DNA of 64,000 bases from Panax quinquefolius (Eukaryota > Streptophyta > Magnoliopsida > Apiales > Araliaceae): assembly GCA_020205615.1 (NCBI GenBank), contig CM035170.1, positions 121,646,642-121,710,641 on the forward strand, read 5' to 3'. The notes beneath the pieces are model-generated. The model did not search any database. It was given only the letters and a program-made list of their open reading frames with translations, and was not told the DNA's origin. The position numbers were made by a program, and so were the translations under genes. Shown here in pieces: positions 46,241 to 58,869 of this stretch (position 1 is the first letter of the stretch; each line of letters begins with the position of its first letter).

Positions 46241-48960
46241 TCATCCGATTAGGTTGCCGAAGGTGTGGACTCAAAAGCTTGTGATATTATTCCACAATGG
46301 AGAGATGTTTACTCGAAAGGTGGGGACACGAAGTTAGCCGGTAGCCCAGTATTATCTCATAATGGCTAGAGAAACTAAAATTTTTGGACCGTGTGTGATC
46401 GGTTCTAGAGACCCGAAAGGTGGGGATACAAACCTAGCCGATATTATCCCACAATGGTTAAAGAGAAAAAGATTTGTGAATAGTGTGTGTGATCGATTCT
46501 GACGGGGACTTCAGAAATTTTAGTGGGGGACTTTGTAACATCCCAGTCCCACATCGAAAGATATGAGAAAAAATTATTTGTATTTGAATTAAGTTATTAT
46601 CAATAGTACCTTCAGTTATGACCTTTTGGGTAAGCCTGTGGTGGGCTAAGATAACTCAAGAAGATACTATTGGGTCAGTGGTTTATGGCCTTATTTTGAT
46701 GGATTTGATTTGATTCGGACTTAAGATTTGACCCGAGATTTATTCTGAACTCAGAATTTGACCCGGGTTGTTTCATGCAGTCTTTTACTTCATCAATTGT
46801 CGATTGTACCAAGGTTATTGCTTACATATAAACAACGTGTCGAGGTGTCGTTTGTGTTTCATTCAACGCAAATTTCCTTGCATTATCGATTGTACCAAGA
46901 TTTTCGCTTCAATATAAGCGGGTTGAGGAACGACGATTACATCACGTAAGCATGTCGTGGAGTCTATTAATTGGTTTTAGAGCTAAATATCTAGCGGCTT
47001 ATCTATCATTTAATTTCTTGTTTTTAATATCTATATAAAAAATCCTAGTTGTTTCAATTGTTTACTAACCCAAGTTCAACAGCAAAATTCAAGCACTCAA
47101 TCACCAAATCATCTGAATACATCTTCATCAGTTCCGAACAAGCAAAGCCATAAAATTTCACAAGCCTAACTAGCTTTCACGAAAATTTAAAGGCATATAA
47201 GTAAGTCAAACCGTGAGTTGTCTAGTCCAAACCCGATGGGTGTAATACCAATCCGAGATGATTCAAGCATCAAATCTGCGAGGACTGTTCAATTCCGAAG
47301 CTAGACTACAATTGTCAAATCAAACGCTTACAAGGAGTTCAAAATTGTTGGTAATTAATTCGAGACTCATATCTTGCTATTTTGTTATTGATAAGTTCGT
47401 GTCGAACTGAATAGGAAACTGTGATTCTTCTTTGGTGAATTCAAAAAGAACTTATAAGAGAAAATATTATAGCCAAAAAGACAAGAGTGGTGAGATCATT
47501 AGAAGGTAATACACGGGCGTAATTGAATGATTTATTGTTTGAGCGAAACACGTAAGAGAGTGTGTGAGGAATTATTATTTTATAACCATTGTTTTAGAGC
47601 AATTATGTTTAGCTATGAGGAGTAATTGAAAACTAAATCAAAAGTTCGTATGAATTTTTTCATGAATGAACATAAAAGAATATGGGAGGAGGAGTATGAG
47701 AGGCATCATAATAGATTTTATCATGGACGTAGGGAGCAGTCTCAAAAACCCATGGAACGTATGAGGGAGAAGTATTGCTTAGGGAGGTAAAGGAGAACAT
47801 CATGGAATCAATTCATAAGGAGTTGGAGGCATGTTAGATGGAACCACGAAACAATTTTAAGGCTCATAAGGAGCGAGTTCGGCCAAGGGAGGTAGGAGTT
47901 GAAGAAGATCATACTACCCATGAAGAGTTAGAAAAGCTATAAGTGTGCAAGTTAAAAAGGAAGATACAATGTACCAAAATGACATCTTTTATACTAAGTT
48001 TTTTGTCCAAAACAAGATATGTAGTGTAAACATTGATTGTGATATTCGTAGTAACATTGCTAGCACTACAATGGTGAAAAAGTTAGGCTGTCTACAGTTG
48101 CAATCCTCAACTTAACAAGTTGCAAGGAATCAACGATTGTGAAGGGTAGAGGTGAATAGACAACTGTCAGTTTCTTTTAGTATTGACAGATATAAAGATG
48201 AAATACTATGCGATGTAGTTCTAACGCATACTTATCATTTGTTACTTAGAAGACCATGACAAAACGACAGATATGTGAATAATGACAGCATTATCAATCA
48301 GTATTCATTCGTGCAGAATCAAAGAAGAGTCACTCTTTGTCTTATGACACTCGAGTAAGTCCATGAAGATTTAATGCACTTACAAAAAGATCGTGATCAA
48401 AAGCAAGAGAGTGAACAAAAGAAAGAGAATGAACAAAAGTCTGAGAGTGAAAAAAAGAAAACAGATAAAAGTGAGATTGAAAAAAGTTGCAATGAAAACA
48501 AATGAAGGATTGAAAAAAGTGAAAATGAAAAGAATAGAGAGATTGAGAAAGATGAGACTGAAAATAAAGAAGACAATAAAACAATTGAGAGAAAAATTGA
48601 ACAAAAAAATATAAGAAAATAAGTGACTTGCAAAAGAGTGTGTAAAATAGTATTGAATACTAACCATATTAACTATATTTTGTCTGAGACTGTTTTGTCT
48701 CCTATATATGTGATTAATTATGTGCTCAATGCTATCATTCTGTACCTACATCCGCTTATAACATTTTCAAAAAGACGACGGAGTTACAAAGACAAGTTAA
48801 AGAGTTGATGGAGAGGGCTATCGTGCAAATATGAATTTGTGTCATTCATGAAATTATAGTATTTAAAAATGATAGAAAGTCAAACATGTGCGTTGATTTT
48901 CAATTGATAAACAAGTATCAATATTTTTTTCTTACATATGCTAGTTTTTCAATATGATTT
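46241..48960 (+). mobile_element. Ty3/gypsy-like remnant (LTR part, gag-protease part)
   Basis: Repeated motifs CGAAAGGTGGGGAxACxAAxxTAGCCG (46314-46345 and 46418-46445) precede an LTR-like start TGTAACATCCCAG at 46534. A Met-tRNA-like primer site TTGGTTTTAGAGC lies at 46971-46983. From about 47640 there are gag and protease remnants, and near 48800-48960 the start of a reverse transcriptase (LMERAIVQ, CALIFN). It stops there; no 3' LTR was found. Confidence 0.6.
47990..48400 (+). pseudogene. Gypsy protease remnant
   Basis: FVQNKICSVNIDCDIRSNIA, STTMVKKLGC, then SFSIDRYKDEILCDVVL and NQYSFVQN follow the order of the gypsy protease and linker. The catalytic Asp region is altered (IDCDI where IDGGS-like motifs are expected) and stops interrupt the frame. 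Confidence 0.6.
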
Positions 48961-49125
48961 TGCTATCATAATATTATCATATTATCATTTCTATATAAAT
49001 AAACTCATCTTCTTTAATTAATTATTTAATAAATTTTTATATTTTTTAAAAAACACACCACGTAAGCACAGCATACACGTGTGCATAATGTAACTATATT
49101 AATAGACCTTATCCTCACCACCCCA

Positions 49126-49127
<2 letters not shown>

Positions 49128-49171
<44 letters not shown>
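49128..49171. repeat. (TA)n microsatellite
   Basis: About 22 AT dinucleotides. Confidence 0.95.
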
Positions 49172-49175
<4 letters not shown>

Positions 49176-49224
49176 CGAGATCTTTAAATTTCATGCTTTA
49201 TATATACTTACTTCTCACTTTTAG

Positions 49225-49380
49225 CGATGACAGATCGAAGCGACGATCTTGATCCGTCACTATATATTCGATCAAAATCGTCTATATATGTTCATCCATT
49301 CTTAAAAACTAAGGCGACGGTTACATATATAGCGACGAACCAAATCGTACGTTGGTCCATCGCTAAAAAGGGTAAAGCAA
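49225..49380. mobile_element. CACTA-like fragment
   Basis: Scattered AGCGAYGA/CGTCGCT-type motifs (TAGCGATGACAG, AGCGACGATC, GGCGACGGTT, CCATCGCTAAAAAG) resemble sub-terminal repeats of CACTA elements. No edges were found. Confidence 0.35.
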
Positions 49381-49414
49381 AAGAAATTTAGATAAGAAGA
49401 GTTAAATTTTAAAA

Positions 49415-49417
<3 letters not shown>

Positions 49418-49466
<49 letters not shown>
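49418..49466. repeat. (TA)n microsatellite
   Basis: About 24 AT dinucleotides, about 160 bp beyond the end of the inhibitor-2 coding region. Confidence 0.95.
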
Positions 49467-49470
<4 letters not shown>

Positions 49471-49627
49471 AGACTATAAATATTTACAAGATAAAGGGTC
49501 ATTCAAGGTGGAAAATAATTCCGGTCCATTCTTGGACTGTCAGAAAAAAGAAAAAAAAAGTTGATTTAAACTTGGAGATTACACGGTAATCTCATCAATT
49601 CAATTCATTATTATGAAGTGTTTGCTT

Positions 49628-52600
49628 TTATAGCTCTTTATTTCCATTAGCTGACCGTGAAGTTTGTTGAATATCTTGGCTACCTTCCTCATTGTCTGCG
49701 TCTTTTACCCCAGCTGTTCCATTCTCATCCTCGTCCTCATCATCAGATGATGCATTTTCAACTAGTAAGGAGCCCTTTCGCCTGAGTTCTTTCACTTTCC
49801 GAAACTCATCATAGTGGGCTTGCCTCTGCACCCTGAAGTTCTGTCTCTTCTCTGAATCAGAATCTAACAAATTTCAATAAACCAGGTGTCAGAAGTTACA
49901 TAAAAAAAAAAAGGGCAAAAGTCCAAAATACCCCTAATGTTTACCCCGATATCCCACTTACATCTTATACTATTTTTTTTTCTAAAAGTACCTTTAACGT
50001 TACAAATTTAAGATAAATTGTACCCTTCCGTTAAAAAAAAATCCAACTAGACAAACAAAAATGCTAGGCGATTGACACATGACAAAAGTAAAATTTAATA
50101 ATATTTTTTTTTCTTTTCTCTTTTTTCTCTCTCTCTTCTCTTCCTTTCTTCTCCCTCTTTTCTCTATTTTAGAACAGAGTCAATAAACCCATTGCTGCTC
50201 GAGAAGTGAAGCTGCATCGTCCCCTTCCTCTACCTCCAAAACCCTAATAATTGATCCTCCACTTTCTCCCAAATTATTGATCTCTCTGAACAATACTAAC
50301 ACCACTAATACTAATTTGAATCCCGAAAATGTTGTTCTCACCACCTGATCAACCACTGCAATTCAACGATCCCAATAACAGTCTCCTCTTCGCTTATTTA
50401 AAAATAGCAATTTCGTTGTTTGTAAGGGTCTAATCGTAGACCAATGCATTTGAGTGTTGAACAATATTCAAGAATCTAGGGTTTCGACTTTCTGTATATA
50501 CACGCAGATATGTATTATATATATTTATATATAAGTATCTATCTCTATATATGAATTTGAAATCTGAACCTGAGTATCTTCTGTTCTCTCTCCATAAATC
50601 AGAGAGAGAAATAGGTGAAGAAGACGAAGAAGAGAGGTGGTGTGCTTGTTTGTTTTTGTGTAATGTTGTTCTCTAGTATTTCCTTATTTTCAAAGAAGCC
50701 TTCTCATTGGTCGATCTGTCCGATCTAAAAATTAGTAAAAAATTTCTTTTTTTTTCTTCAGCAGAAAATAAAAGTTTATGTAGTATATTTTTTTTTGAAG
50801 TCAAACTGTGTTGTTTGTGCCAGAGACCGGAGAGAGAAAGTTATGGTGTAGGAGAAAGAAAAAATAGACTGGAGAGAGAAAGAGAGAGAAGTTATGGTTT
50901 AATGGTTTGAGATTGATAGTAGGGGAGGGGTGACAAACACCGAAGTTGGAGCTATTTTGTAGATAGATATTGTCCTAAGATTATAATTTGGAGCTGGAGC
51001 AGGCTTGTCTTCTTCCTCTGTTCTAAAATGGAGAAAAGATGGAGAAGAAAGGAAGGGAAGAGAGAGAGAAGAAAGAGAAAAGAAAAAAAATTATTATTAA
51101 ATTTTACTTTTGCCACGTCTCAATCGCCTAACATGTTCGTTTGTCTAGTTGAATTTTTTTTTAACGGAAGGGTACAATTGACCTTAAATTTGTAACGTTA
51201 AGGTATACTTTTGAAAAAAAATAATAGTATAAGGTGTAAGTGGAATATCGGGGTAAACATTAGGGGTATTTTTGGACCTTTGCGTTAAAAAAAAATTTCA
51301 AAATAGTGAGAGAACTTCCTTCCTTCCTTCCATTGGTTGTCTTTAAGTTTCATTTTGATTAAATTTTGACTACAATGAATTATAGATTAGAGAAAACCTA
51401 CAATGTTGAATATGTGTGGGTAAGTAAACATTAAGCCGGTATTAAGAGCCACATTTTATTAGAACCATCTAGTGTCTATCTCAAAAAAAAAAAAAGACAA
51501 GACAAAAAATTAGCAACTTCTATAGTTCTATTGAACCTGGTAACTTTTCCAACAATGGACAAAAGGAACAAAAATAAAATAAAATAGAGACAGGACGTGC
51601 AGAAAAGTTCAATACAATTATAAATGTTGGTTTCTATGAGTACAACTAAAGGGATAGATAAGTAATGAACCTTCACCATCTTCATTCATGGCATCTGCCT
51701 CATCTTCCGATGATGTCCAGCCAGAGCACCGAGACTTATTTCTACTAGAAGACGTCACATCATTCAACGCAGAAAATATTGCTTCTGTGCGCACAGTATC
51801 ACCAGTAACTTCTTCAAAACTACCGCGCGTTGGAGATAACAATCCTGCAATAATCAGAAAGTTTCAATTCGTACTGGTTGCAACATACAAACTTGACAAA
51901 CATAATAGCTAACAAGAGCTCAACGAACAACATAAACTAGTTCCCAACCAACTGAGAAACCATAATAGACTTGCAGTTCCCTTCAGTTTTACCCCTATGA
52001 AATACCTTCTTGTTTTTGCAATTTCAGTAAAACAATTTGCAAGGGTAGATATTGCAATGTGCATATATATATATATATATATATATTAATTCTTTTAATT
52101 GTGAAGTATCGTTTAGAAATTAGTGCATAGATTTGCTGTACAACAGCAAAAGTAGAATTCCAATATTTACTTTGCCTTCAAGTAATGGCGGTACCTGATC
52201 TCATTGAATTTATGAGAGCTATTTTCAACAAATCAATATACGGTATGGGAAATGCGATTTCCAAAAAGCATATCGGGACCCGGGGGTGTTAAGGGATGGC
52301 AATTTTCTTCCCATCCAACTCCGATCCTAACATACGAGTTTTTTGACCGTTAATCAGGGTTTGGGTTTCGGATCGGGTAAACCCCAAGTCAAAAAACTTG
52401 GGGCAGGTTATGCATCCCACGGCTACCCGGTATATAAATGTTATAATTATTTTAACAATTAATTGTGTGTGCAAATTTAAAAAGTAGACATATAGAATTA
52501 GTGGGTGAGAGAAATTAGAAGGTGGTGAATAATGGGAGTGGAGGGAAAAAATAGGGCTATAACCATTAAGGTAAAAAAAATTAAAAAATTGAGAGAACAA

Positions 52601-52635
52601 GAGTTCAAAAAAATAACCACTCCTTTTGGTTTCCC

Positions 52636-52688
<53 letters not shown>

Positions 52689-54562
52689 CAAAACACTTAT
52701 ATTATAAATATTTCTAATACCTATATATTTTTAAGTGTTTTTATAATTATAGTTTTATGTTATATAATTATAAAAGAATTATTTTCTGCTATATATAGGT
52801 TGCAAATTTCTAGTTTGGATAGCAAAATAATTTTGAGAAGAATTTTAAATCTAGAAGTTATTGCAATAATATATATATGACAATACTTCCACTAGTTCTA
52901 GTTCTATAAAAATGAAGTGGGATGGCAGAACACCTTTAACCTTCTATCAGAGACTTTTCTTTAAAAACAACATAGTATTATTTATTGAGGACAGATGTGA
53001 AGAGGAAAGATATTAGACCAACATACCTTCATCATCAATCATGGGGTGATATGGAGTCTTTGGCTCTGTTATTTTCTGCCTCACAGGTTTATTTGCTTCA
53101 ATTTCACCCAGATTTGCTTCATCCCATCTTACCCTGCCCCTGCTGCACCAACAAAGTTATCACATTAGACTAGTTTCTTACTGTCGTGCAAAAATCTTAG
53201 GCTTGTAGCATGAGATTCATAATCATAAAATACAGTATTAGATAATTATGTCATCTGACAAGATTAACACTTCAGAAAAGAGATATATAAATAATATAAC
53301 TGCCGACTTAAATAGCAGCATTTGCAAATGAGGCATGCAATAAGGAATGTAATGCTTGCTCGTATAATAGTATTTCAACAGTTTATATCACAAAATAGAA
53401 GTCCGTATTGCACCAGGAAGCACAAAAATGGGAACTAGGAAACGACGACTCCTAACTACGTACTCAACATTATAAAGGATAGACGCACAAGTTTTGTCCC
53501 TCAAAACAGAAAACTGAGAAAATGGTTAGCGTTATTGTACTTGGTGCTATGGTTGAATAATTAGTGACTAGGAAACAGCATAACCCCATCAACAGTAGTT
53601 TTTAGAATCCTATTAGTCTTCAAAAAACAGTTTTTTTTTGGTTGGGAGAGGGGAGAGGGGAGAGGGGAGAGGGGAGGGGGGAGGAGGGAGGGAAGAAAAG
53701 AAGAAAAAAAAAAGAAAACATGAACATAAGCAGGAACGAAACTGACATAGGGCTGCAGGGGGCCATGGCCCCCCCAAGATTTGAATTTTTTTTTTTTTTG
53801 CCAAGTGATCGATGTGAACAATTTAAAATGCTATGCACCTTGTGAAAACCACAAAGTAACTTCTTCAAAAGTTGAGTTGAGAGATGATGGATGTGATAGT
53901 TTCATAGTAAAGGTGAAGTCTTTTTGTGAACGACATACAATAGATGTCCCAGATTTAGATTCTTTATATGTTGAGAGAAGAGGCCGAGCTCGACATCAAC
54001 AAGATAAATTTACAATGATTGAGCATTATCGGATTGATATATTTGCAGCTATAATAGACTCTCAGTTGCAAGAGCTAAATAATAAGTTTAGTGAGCATGC
54101 GTTAAAGTTACTTGTTCTCAGCTCTACATTGGATCCTCAAAATGGGCATACATCTTTCAGTATTGATGATATTTGTAAGCTTATGTATGAATTTTACCCC
54201 AAAGACTTCACAGAGAATGAGAAAGAAAACTTAAGGATACAATTACAACATTTTGTGATTTGAAAGAACGTCGGGTTCAATTTTGACGAAGATATGTTCT
54301 AAAAGACATTTTTTGCTATGTTTTGTTGTCTTTGTTAAAGCAAATCTATTACCACATTATCTTTGTTTTAGTAAAAATATGTTTTGTAATGGTGAAACTT
54401 TACTTTTTAATGATGAATATATATTATATACTTTATGTTGTTAAAAAAATTCTTGGCCCCCCAAGATCAACTCCTGGTTTCGTCCCTGAACATAAGCAAT
54501 TGACATCAAGAAAAGCAACAGTGTTATTGATCAGACCTTTTAAGGCACATGAATTACCTCAT
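49628..54562 (-). CDS. Protein phosphatase 1 inhibitor-2 (plant type)
   Basis: Four coding exons: 54562-54558, 53142-53027, 51844-51671 and 49863-49628, 176 residues, all with GT..AG borders and agreeing phases. The first exon contributes only ATG AG. The protein starts MSRGRVRW; RVRW (5-8) is the RVxF-like site that docks on the PP1 catalytic subunit. [20 protein letters not shown] follows, the most conserved block, whose Thr31-Pro is the likely GSK3-type phosphosite. HYDE (115-118) within [13 protein letters not shown] is the second docking helix that covers the PP1 active site. Acidic runs and a GNKEL end fit plant inhibitor-2 (AtI-2 is slightly longer). It regulates type-one phosphatase in nucleus and cytoplasm. 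The introns are enlarged by transposons (49913-51287 and 53731-54488). An upstream non-coding exon is possible. Confidence 0.9.
49913..51287. mobile_element. Pack-MULE-like element in intron 3 of the inhibitor-2 gene
   Basis: Inverted repeats of about 265 bp (about 49913-50178 and 51017-51287) begin with GGGCAAAAGTCC or CGCAAAGGTCC and share TACCCCTAATGTTTACCCCG. The flanks are A-runs, so a 9-bp duplication (for example TAAAAAAAA) is compatible but not provable. The inner 0.84 kb is unlike the arms; it contains a CT-rich stretch with AAAACCCTAATAATTGATCC, like a plant 5' UTR, and a 34-codon frame from about 50329. Long arms plus unrelated host-like cargo fit a Pack-MULE. Confidence 0.6.
52639..52684. 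repeat. (TA)n microsatellite in intron 2 of the inhibitor-2 gene
   Basis: About 23 AT dinucleotides. Confidence 0.95.
53731..54488 (+). mobile_element. Internally deleted hAT element in intron 1 of the inhibitor-2 gene
   Basis: Ends CAGGAACGAAAC (53731-53742) and GTTTCGTCCCTG (54477-54488), inverted repeats with 11 of 12 matches. A perfect 8-bp duplication AACATAAG is at 53723-53730 and 54489-54496. GGCCCCCC(C)AAGAT recurs near both ends. At 758 bp it keeps only the C-terminal part of a transposase. Confidence 0.9.
53781..54263 (+). pseudogene. hAT transposase C-terminal fragment (ZMYM1-like)
   Basis: An open frame without a proper start (it enters through a T-rich tract) and closed by [39 protein letters not shown] and [20 protein letters not shown] resemble the region before and around the dimerisation domain of plant hAT proteins annotated as zinc finger MYM-type 1-like. 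The N-terminal zinc finger and the catalytic region are missing. Confidence 0.8.
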
Positions 54563-54602
54563 TTCAGCACTCTCTTGACTCTGTAAAGTCACTAGGTTCC
54601 CT

Positions 54603-55317
54603 GAAGTAGTTGAGAAGCCTGATTGTTGAAACAAAAAAAACATAAAATTGAAATTTTGATATTTTTAATGAAAATGAAAAAAAAAATTGAAACCAAATCA
54701 ACAGACCATTCATCAACAGTTTTACTTTGGTTTGGGTTGATCGGTTTAAACAATCCAAATAAACATAGAAAAATTCAAAACTATAGAGGACAGTTGACTA
54801 AAACTCTAAACAAAAATAGTCATTCTACATAAATTTCTATCCAAAGTAAAAACTATAGCAACACCTATCAATCAAACTAAAAACAACAGTTAGCATATAT
54901 TCACCGATCATTAAGAAACAACGGGTCGTGACAAAAAAGAACACAACCAGAACAATATTTAAAACTCATTTGAAAAAAAAAAAGGAAAGGAACGGAAAAA
55001 AGGGCACCTAATTCTCCATCATATATAATCATTACATTCATGGGTCGCGAAGTATTTTCCTTTGACTGGTTGGTTTAGGGGATTATGATGATTGAGTCAG
55101 AAACTCTCAAGAAACCAATCCATAGGCTAAGAATAGTAAGACAATTGTAATTCCGCTTAAAGTATAGGGGATAGAACAGTAAACATAAATAATTTAATGA
55201 AATGAATTTTCAGGAGCGGAAGGAGACTATATTTGATAGTACCTGTGGAGTGGACGATGGCCTTTGGATAATCGCGAAAGATGAGTATGAGGTCGTGGAG
55301 TGCAATGCTATTAGGGT
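54603..55317. other. 5' region of the inhibitor-2 gene
   Basis: On the minus strand, a pyrimidine-rich stretch ends in CTACTTCAG just before 54602, so the small first coding exon may be preceded by a leader intron. I cannot place a core promoter. The copia LTR begins at 55318. Confidence 0.35.
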
Positions 55318-55573
55318 TGTTATAAAATTATATACAGATTCATTATATAATGGATGTCTAAGCTCCTACGTCCATCGAAGCCAGAATAGCACGTATTCTT
55401 GAGATAATCCTAAGAAGTTATGTTAGTATTGATGTTATTATATACATATATAATAACATTTGTAAAAGAAAGGTGAGATGGACATATACAATTACAAGAT
55501 ATGAAATGAGAACGCTTCCTCCCTCGATCATCATCTTTTGTTTCTTCATATTATATATTAATCTTTTATAACA
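55318..55573 (+). repeat. 5' LTR of the copia element
   Basis: 256 bp, TGTTATAAAA...TTATAACA, about 760 bp upstream of the inhibitor-2 start codon and on the opposite strand. Confidence 0.85.
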
Positions 55574-57399
55574 CGTTATCAGCATTTAATTCGCTTTCTC
55601 ACATTCATCTTGAAGATAATCATATTTAATTTGAAGGAGAAGGTATGTTTATCAAATATATATATATGGATACACAAATTTTTTAGTATAACATCATTTG
55701 CACGTTATTCCATTCATAATCTATTATTAGAGTTTGTTGTTCTTGATTCTAGCGACGCTTAACGACCGTATATACTCATATGTAAGTCATCATCATCACA
55801 CCACCCTCAAGTTGTCTTGTTATTAAAGCGGTGAAATATCTAACCTCAATTATTATGCAGATGTTTATTTTTATAGAAGTGTATTGTAATTTTGCATTTC
55901 TTCCAATCTAAATAAATCAAAAGGATTCGATAAAATACATGATGTTTTAGTTCTTTTTAGTTCATGTACTAAAACAATCTTTTGATATATTTCTAATGAT
56001 TTTGATATATTTTCTTTTGGCATGCATGATAGCATATTTGATATATTTCTAATAACCTTTTGATAAATTTTTGTATGAAGTTACAATGACAAATATGCTT
56101 AGTAATATTGGTTTGTTATTTTAGTGGACAAATTTAGTTTCGTGTTTTATCTGCATTTCTATAAATTGTTTCATTACAATTAAATCCGAACATATATAAT
56201 TATTTAATTTGATGGGAAATATGTTTAGTTATTTAATATTTAAATATTATAAATTTGAATTTGTTCTTTCTTGATTTATATCGAGCAAGAATTATTTGTC
56301 ATGTACTCTTAATGATGAGATTCATATAAAGGCAAAAGAACCTTGAGATACAATTGTAGTTGATAATCATGCATCAGCTGCATGATCATGCAAAATTAAT
56401 TATTTTTATTTATTTATCATTTCCAAAAAAAAAAAATTGATAAAGACATGTTAGAAAAAAAGAAGAAAATATTTATTATATTTCATGCCTCGAATATGCT
56501 TTCCCGTAGAAAGTAATATTGTGAGTATAAGTTCATAATATATTCCTCGGAAGCGATAAAGGAAATTATATTCTAGAAGTGATATCATTTCTTCTAAAGG
56601 TACGTATGCATAAAATAATGAGTTTTCTTTGAAAAATCAACAATCTAAGCTCGACTGATTATGTTACATTCCTCAAGTGAATGGAACCTCATTTGATAAT
56701 CATAGAGAAAATTATGATTGTGGTTATGGTAGTAGGCGTGAAAGGAATAATCAATATGTAAAAGGAATGTACTCGTCGTGACTCTAAACATTTGGTATAT
56801 AGATTTGTACCAAGACTCCATAAAAGAAAAGAAAATGAAATTGAAATAAATTTTATTGTTCATAATGATTACGAAGATCCCATGGATTATTTTGACTTTT
56901 CAAATGGAGTGGATATAACTCATTTTGATATCTATGGTTTCCTTGATTTTATGTTGATAAATGTTCATACTAATTAATTATTTTTATTTCATTATATTAT
57001 GACATTATATTAAGTATTTTTATTATATGTTTTATTTATGTTTCAAGTAATAAAGTTAAATTTATGTTTTGCATATATGAAGTTGTATGGGCTGAGAAGC
57101 TCATCAAACTTAATTAAAGTCTCCGGAAGAAGCGATTATAATATTGTCGAAAGCACAAAACTTTGTATTGATAATTCTTTATATTCTTACGAAAAGCGTA
57201 AATTTGCTCGATTTTAAAGATATACGTTATAATGGTCATCCATCAAGAACCGTAAGATTCTTCAATTTAAGGAATTTTCATGTGCGCTGCATTCTCAAGG
57301 CAAATTGGTCATTGACCATCACCAAACTAAATTTGGGATTGAATCTCCAAAGTTTCTAGAAACGTATTCGAGGAGATATTTGTGGGCCTATTCACCCAC

Positions 57400-57800
57400 C
57401 AAGTGAACCATTTAAATATTTTATGGTTTTAATAGATGCATCTACAAGATGGTCACATGTGTGCTTATTATCAACTCGCAACCAACCTGGCGTTTGCGAG
57501 ATTACTTGCTTAAATTATTAGATTACGAGCACAATTTTTGAATCATACAATCAAGACTATTCGTCTTGACAATGCTGGTGAATTTACATCCCAAACATTT
57601 AATGATTATTGCATGTCACTTGAGATATATAATGAACTTCGTTATTTGTGTTTATACTCGTAATGGTCTTCTTTGAATCATTTATTAAACGCCTCAATTG
57701 ATTGTAAAGATCATTGCTCATGAGAACAAAACTTCTGTCCTCTGTTTGGGGGCATGCTATTTTATTGAAGGCGCGTGAAGAATTTCTTATATTACTTCAA
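57400..57800 (+). pseudogene. Copia integrase remnant
   Basis: FMVLIDASTRWSHVCLLSTR (about 57422-57480), then IRLDNAGEFTSQTFNDYCMS in another frame (about 57560-57620) and LLMRTKLLSSVWGHAILL (about 57715-57765). The order and spacing match the copia integrase core; stops and shifts separate the pieces. Confidence 0.8.
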
Positions 57801-58869
57801 TAGTATCGGCCGTAAGCTCATATTAGAAAAGCTGTAAATTTTTTCTTCTGGGATATATTATACTAAAATGAGAATAGTTGAAATAAATGTTGTAATACAC
57901 CAGAAATATATAATACACCGAAGTGTTCGGATCAAAAAGATTTTTATTATTTAGCATGATTATATTGATCATCCGGGATCAATAATGTTGCATCAATTAT
58001 TGAAAACTCCCATGAACATCCCGTAAGGAACGTAAGATTCCTTTACTTGTTGATTATATCAAAGTAAATTAATTACCAATACATGCTTGGGGTCATGCTA
58101 TTCATAACCTCAATAAGTGATATTTTTAAGGTATAATTTGAGGATTGTTATTTTAATGAAATAGTCTTCCCACCATTAGGGAGAAAAGTCGTTGCTAAAG
58201 CACGACGTTAGATCGTTACTCAAGTACGATGGGAGATTAATTAGAATGTTTCAACGTTATTTAATCTTGATCCTTATACAAATCAATATGAACTAGAAGT
58301 TCGAAAGGATAATTCATTTGCAATGAATTGCAAATTAATTACCATAATTATTCACCGATAATAAGAAAATAGTGATATATCACATTCTAGCTACTAATAC
58401 TTCTAGAAGAGATTGATGTCCTCTGTAGGACAATCAATTAATGCAAAGAAGAATTGAATCTAAGTCACACCAAAAACATGAAAGAATGATCGGTGTTAAA
58501 GATAGAATTTTCCGGAAGAAGAAAGTACAAGAAAAACAAGTTGCGCAATTTATAAAGAGGCTATACCCATAAAACAAAGCTACAAAATTTATCAATCTAT
58601 CCAAAATTTATGAACAAAAATCTCACGTAAATAAAACTCTTGAAGAGTTATCCTCAAGAGGATCGGTGCACCGAAAATAACGAGATCTCGATACATTATG
58701 TATATCTGAGAGACGATATATTGGATAGAAATAAAATCGTTATCGACAACATATTTTCATATAAATTTGCTATGGATATTACTGTAAGTAATGATCATCG
58801 TTGATGAATGTAGAAATATTTCGCCAATGTAGAAAAGAGGCGATTTAGCGAGTAATTAAATTCACTAAG

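Noticed and set aside
48380..48667. F/S/L-rich minus-strand frames near 48.4 kb
   Set aside because: They are the complement of a lysine- and glutamate-rich low-complexity stretch in the gypsy remnant on the plus strand.
52286..52440. hAT-like terminus in intron 2 of the inhibitor-2 gene (AGGGATGGCAATTTTC and repeated GGGTAAACCC)
   Set aside because: It resembles Ac/Ds-type ends, but I found no matching second end or duplication, so no element is called.
53561..53868. Minus-strand frames rich in P, S, L and F, and a plus frame rich in G, E and R
   Set aside because: They come from the GGGGAGA-type low-complexity tract (53640-53715) and the T-run of the hAT element.
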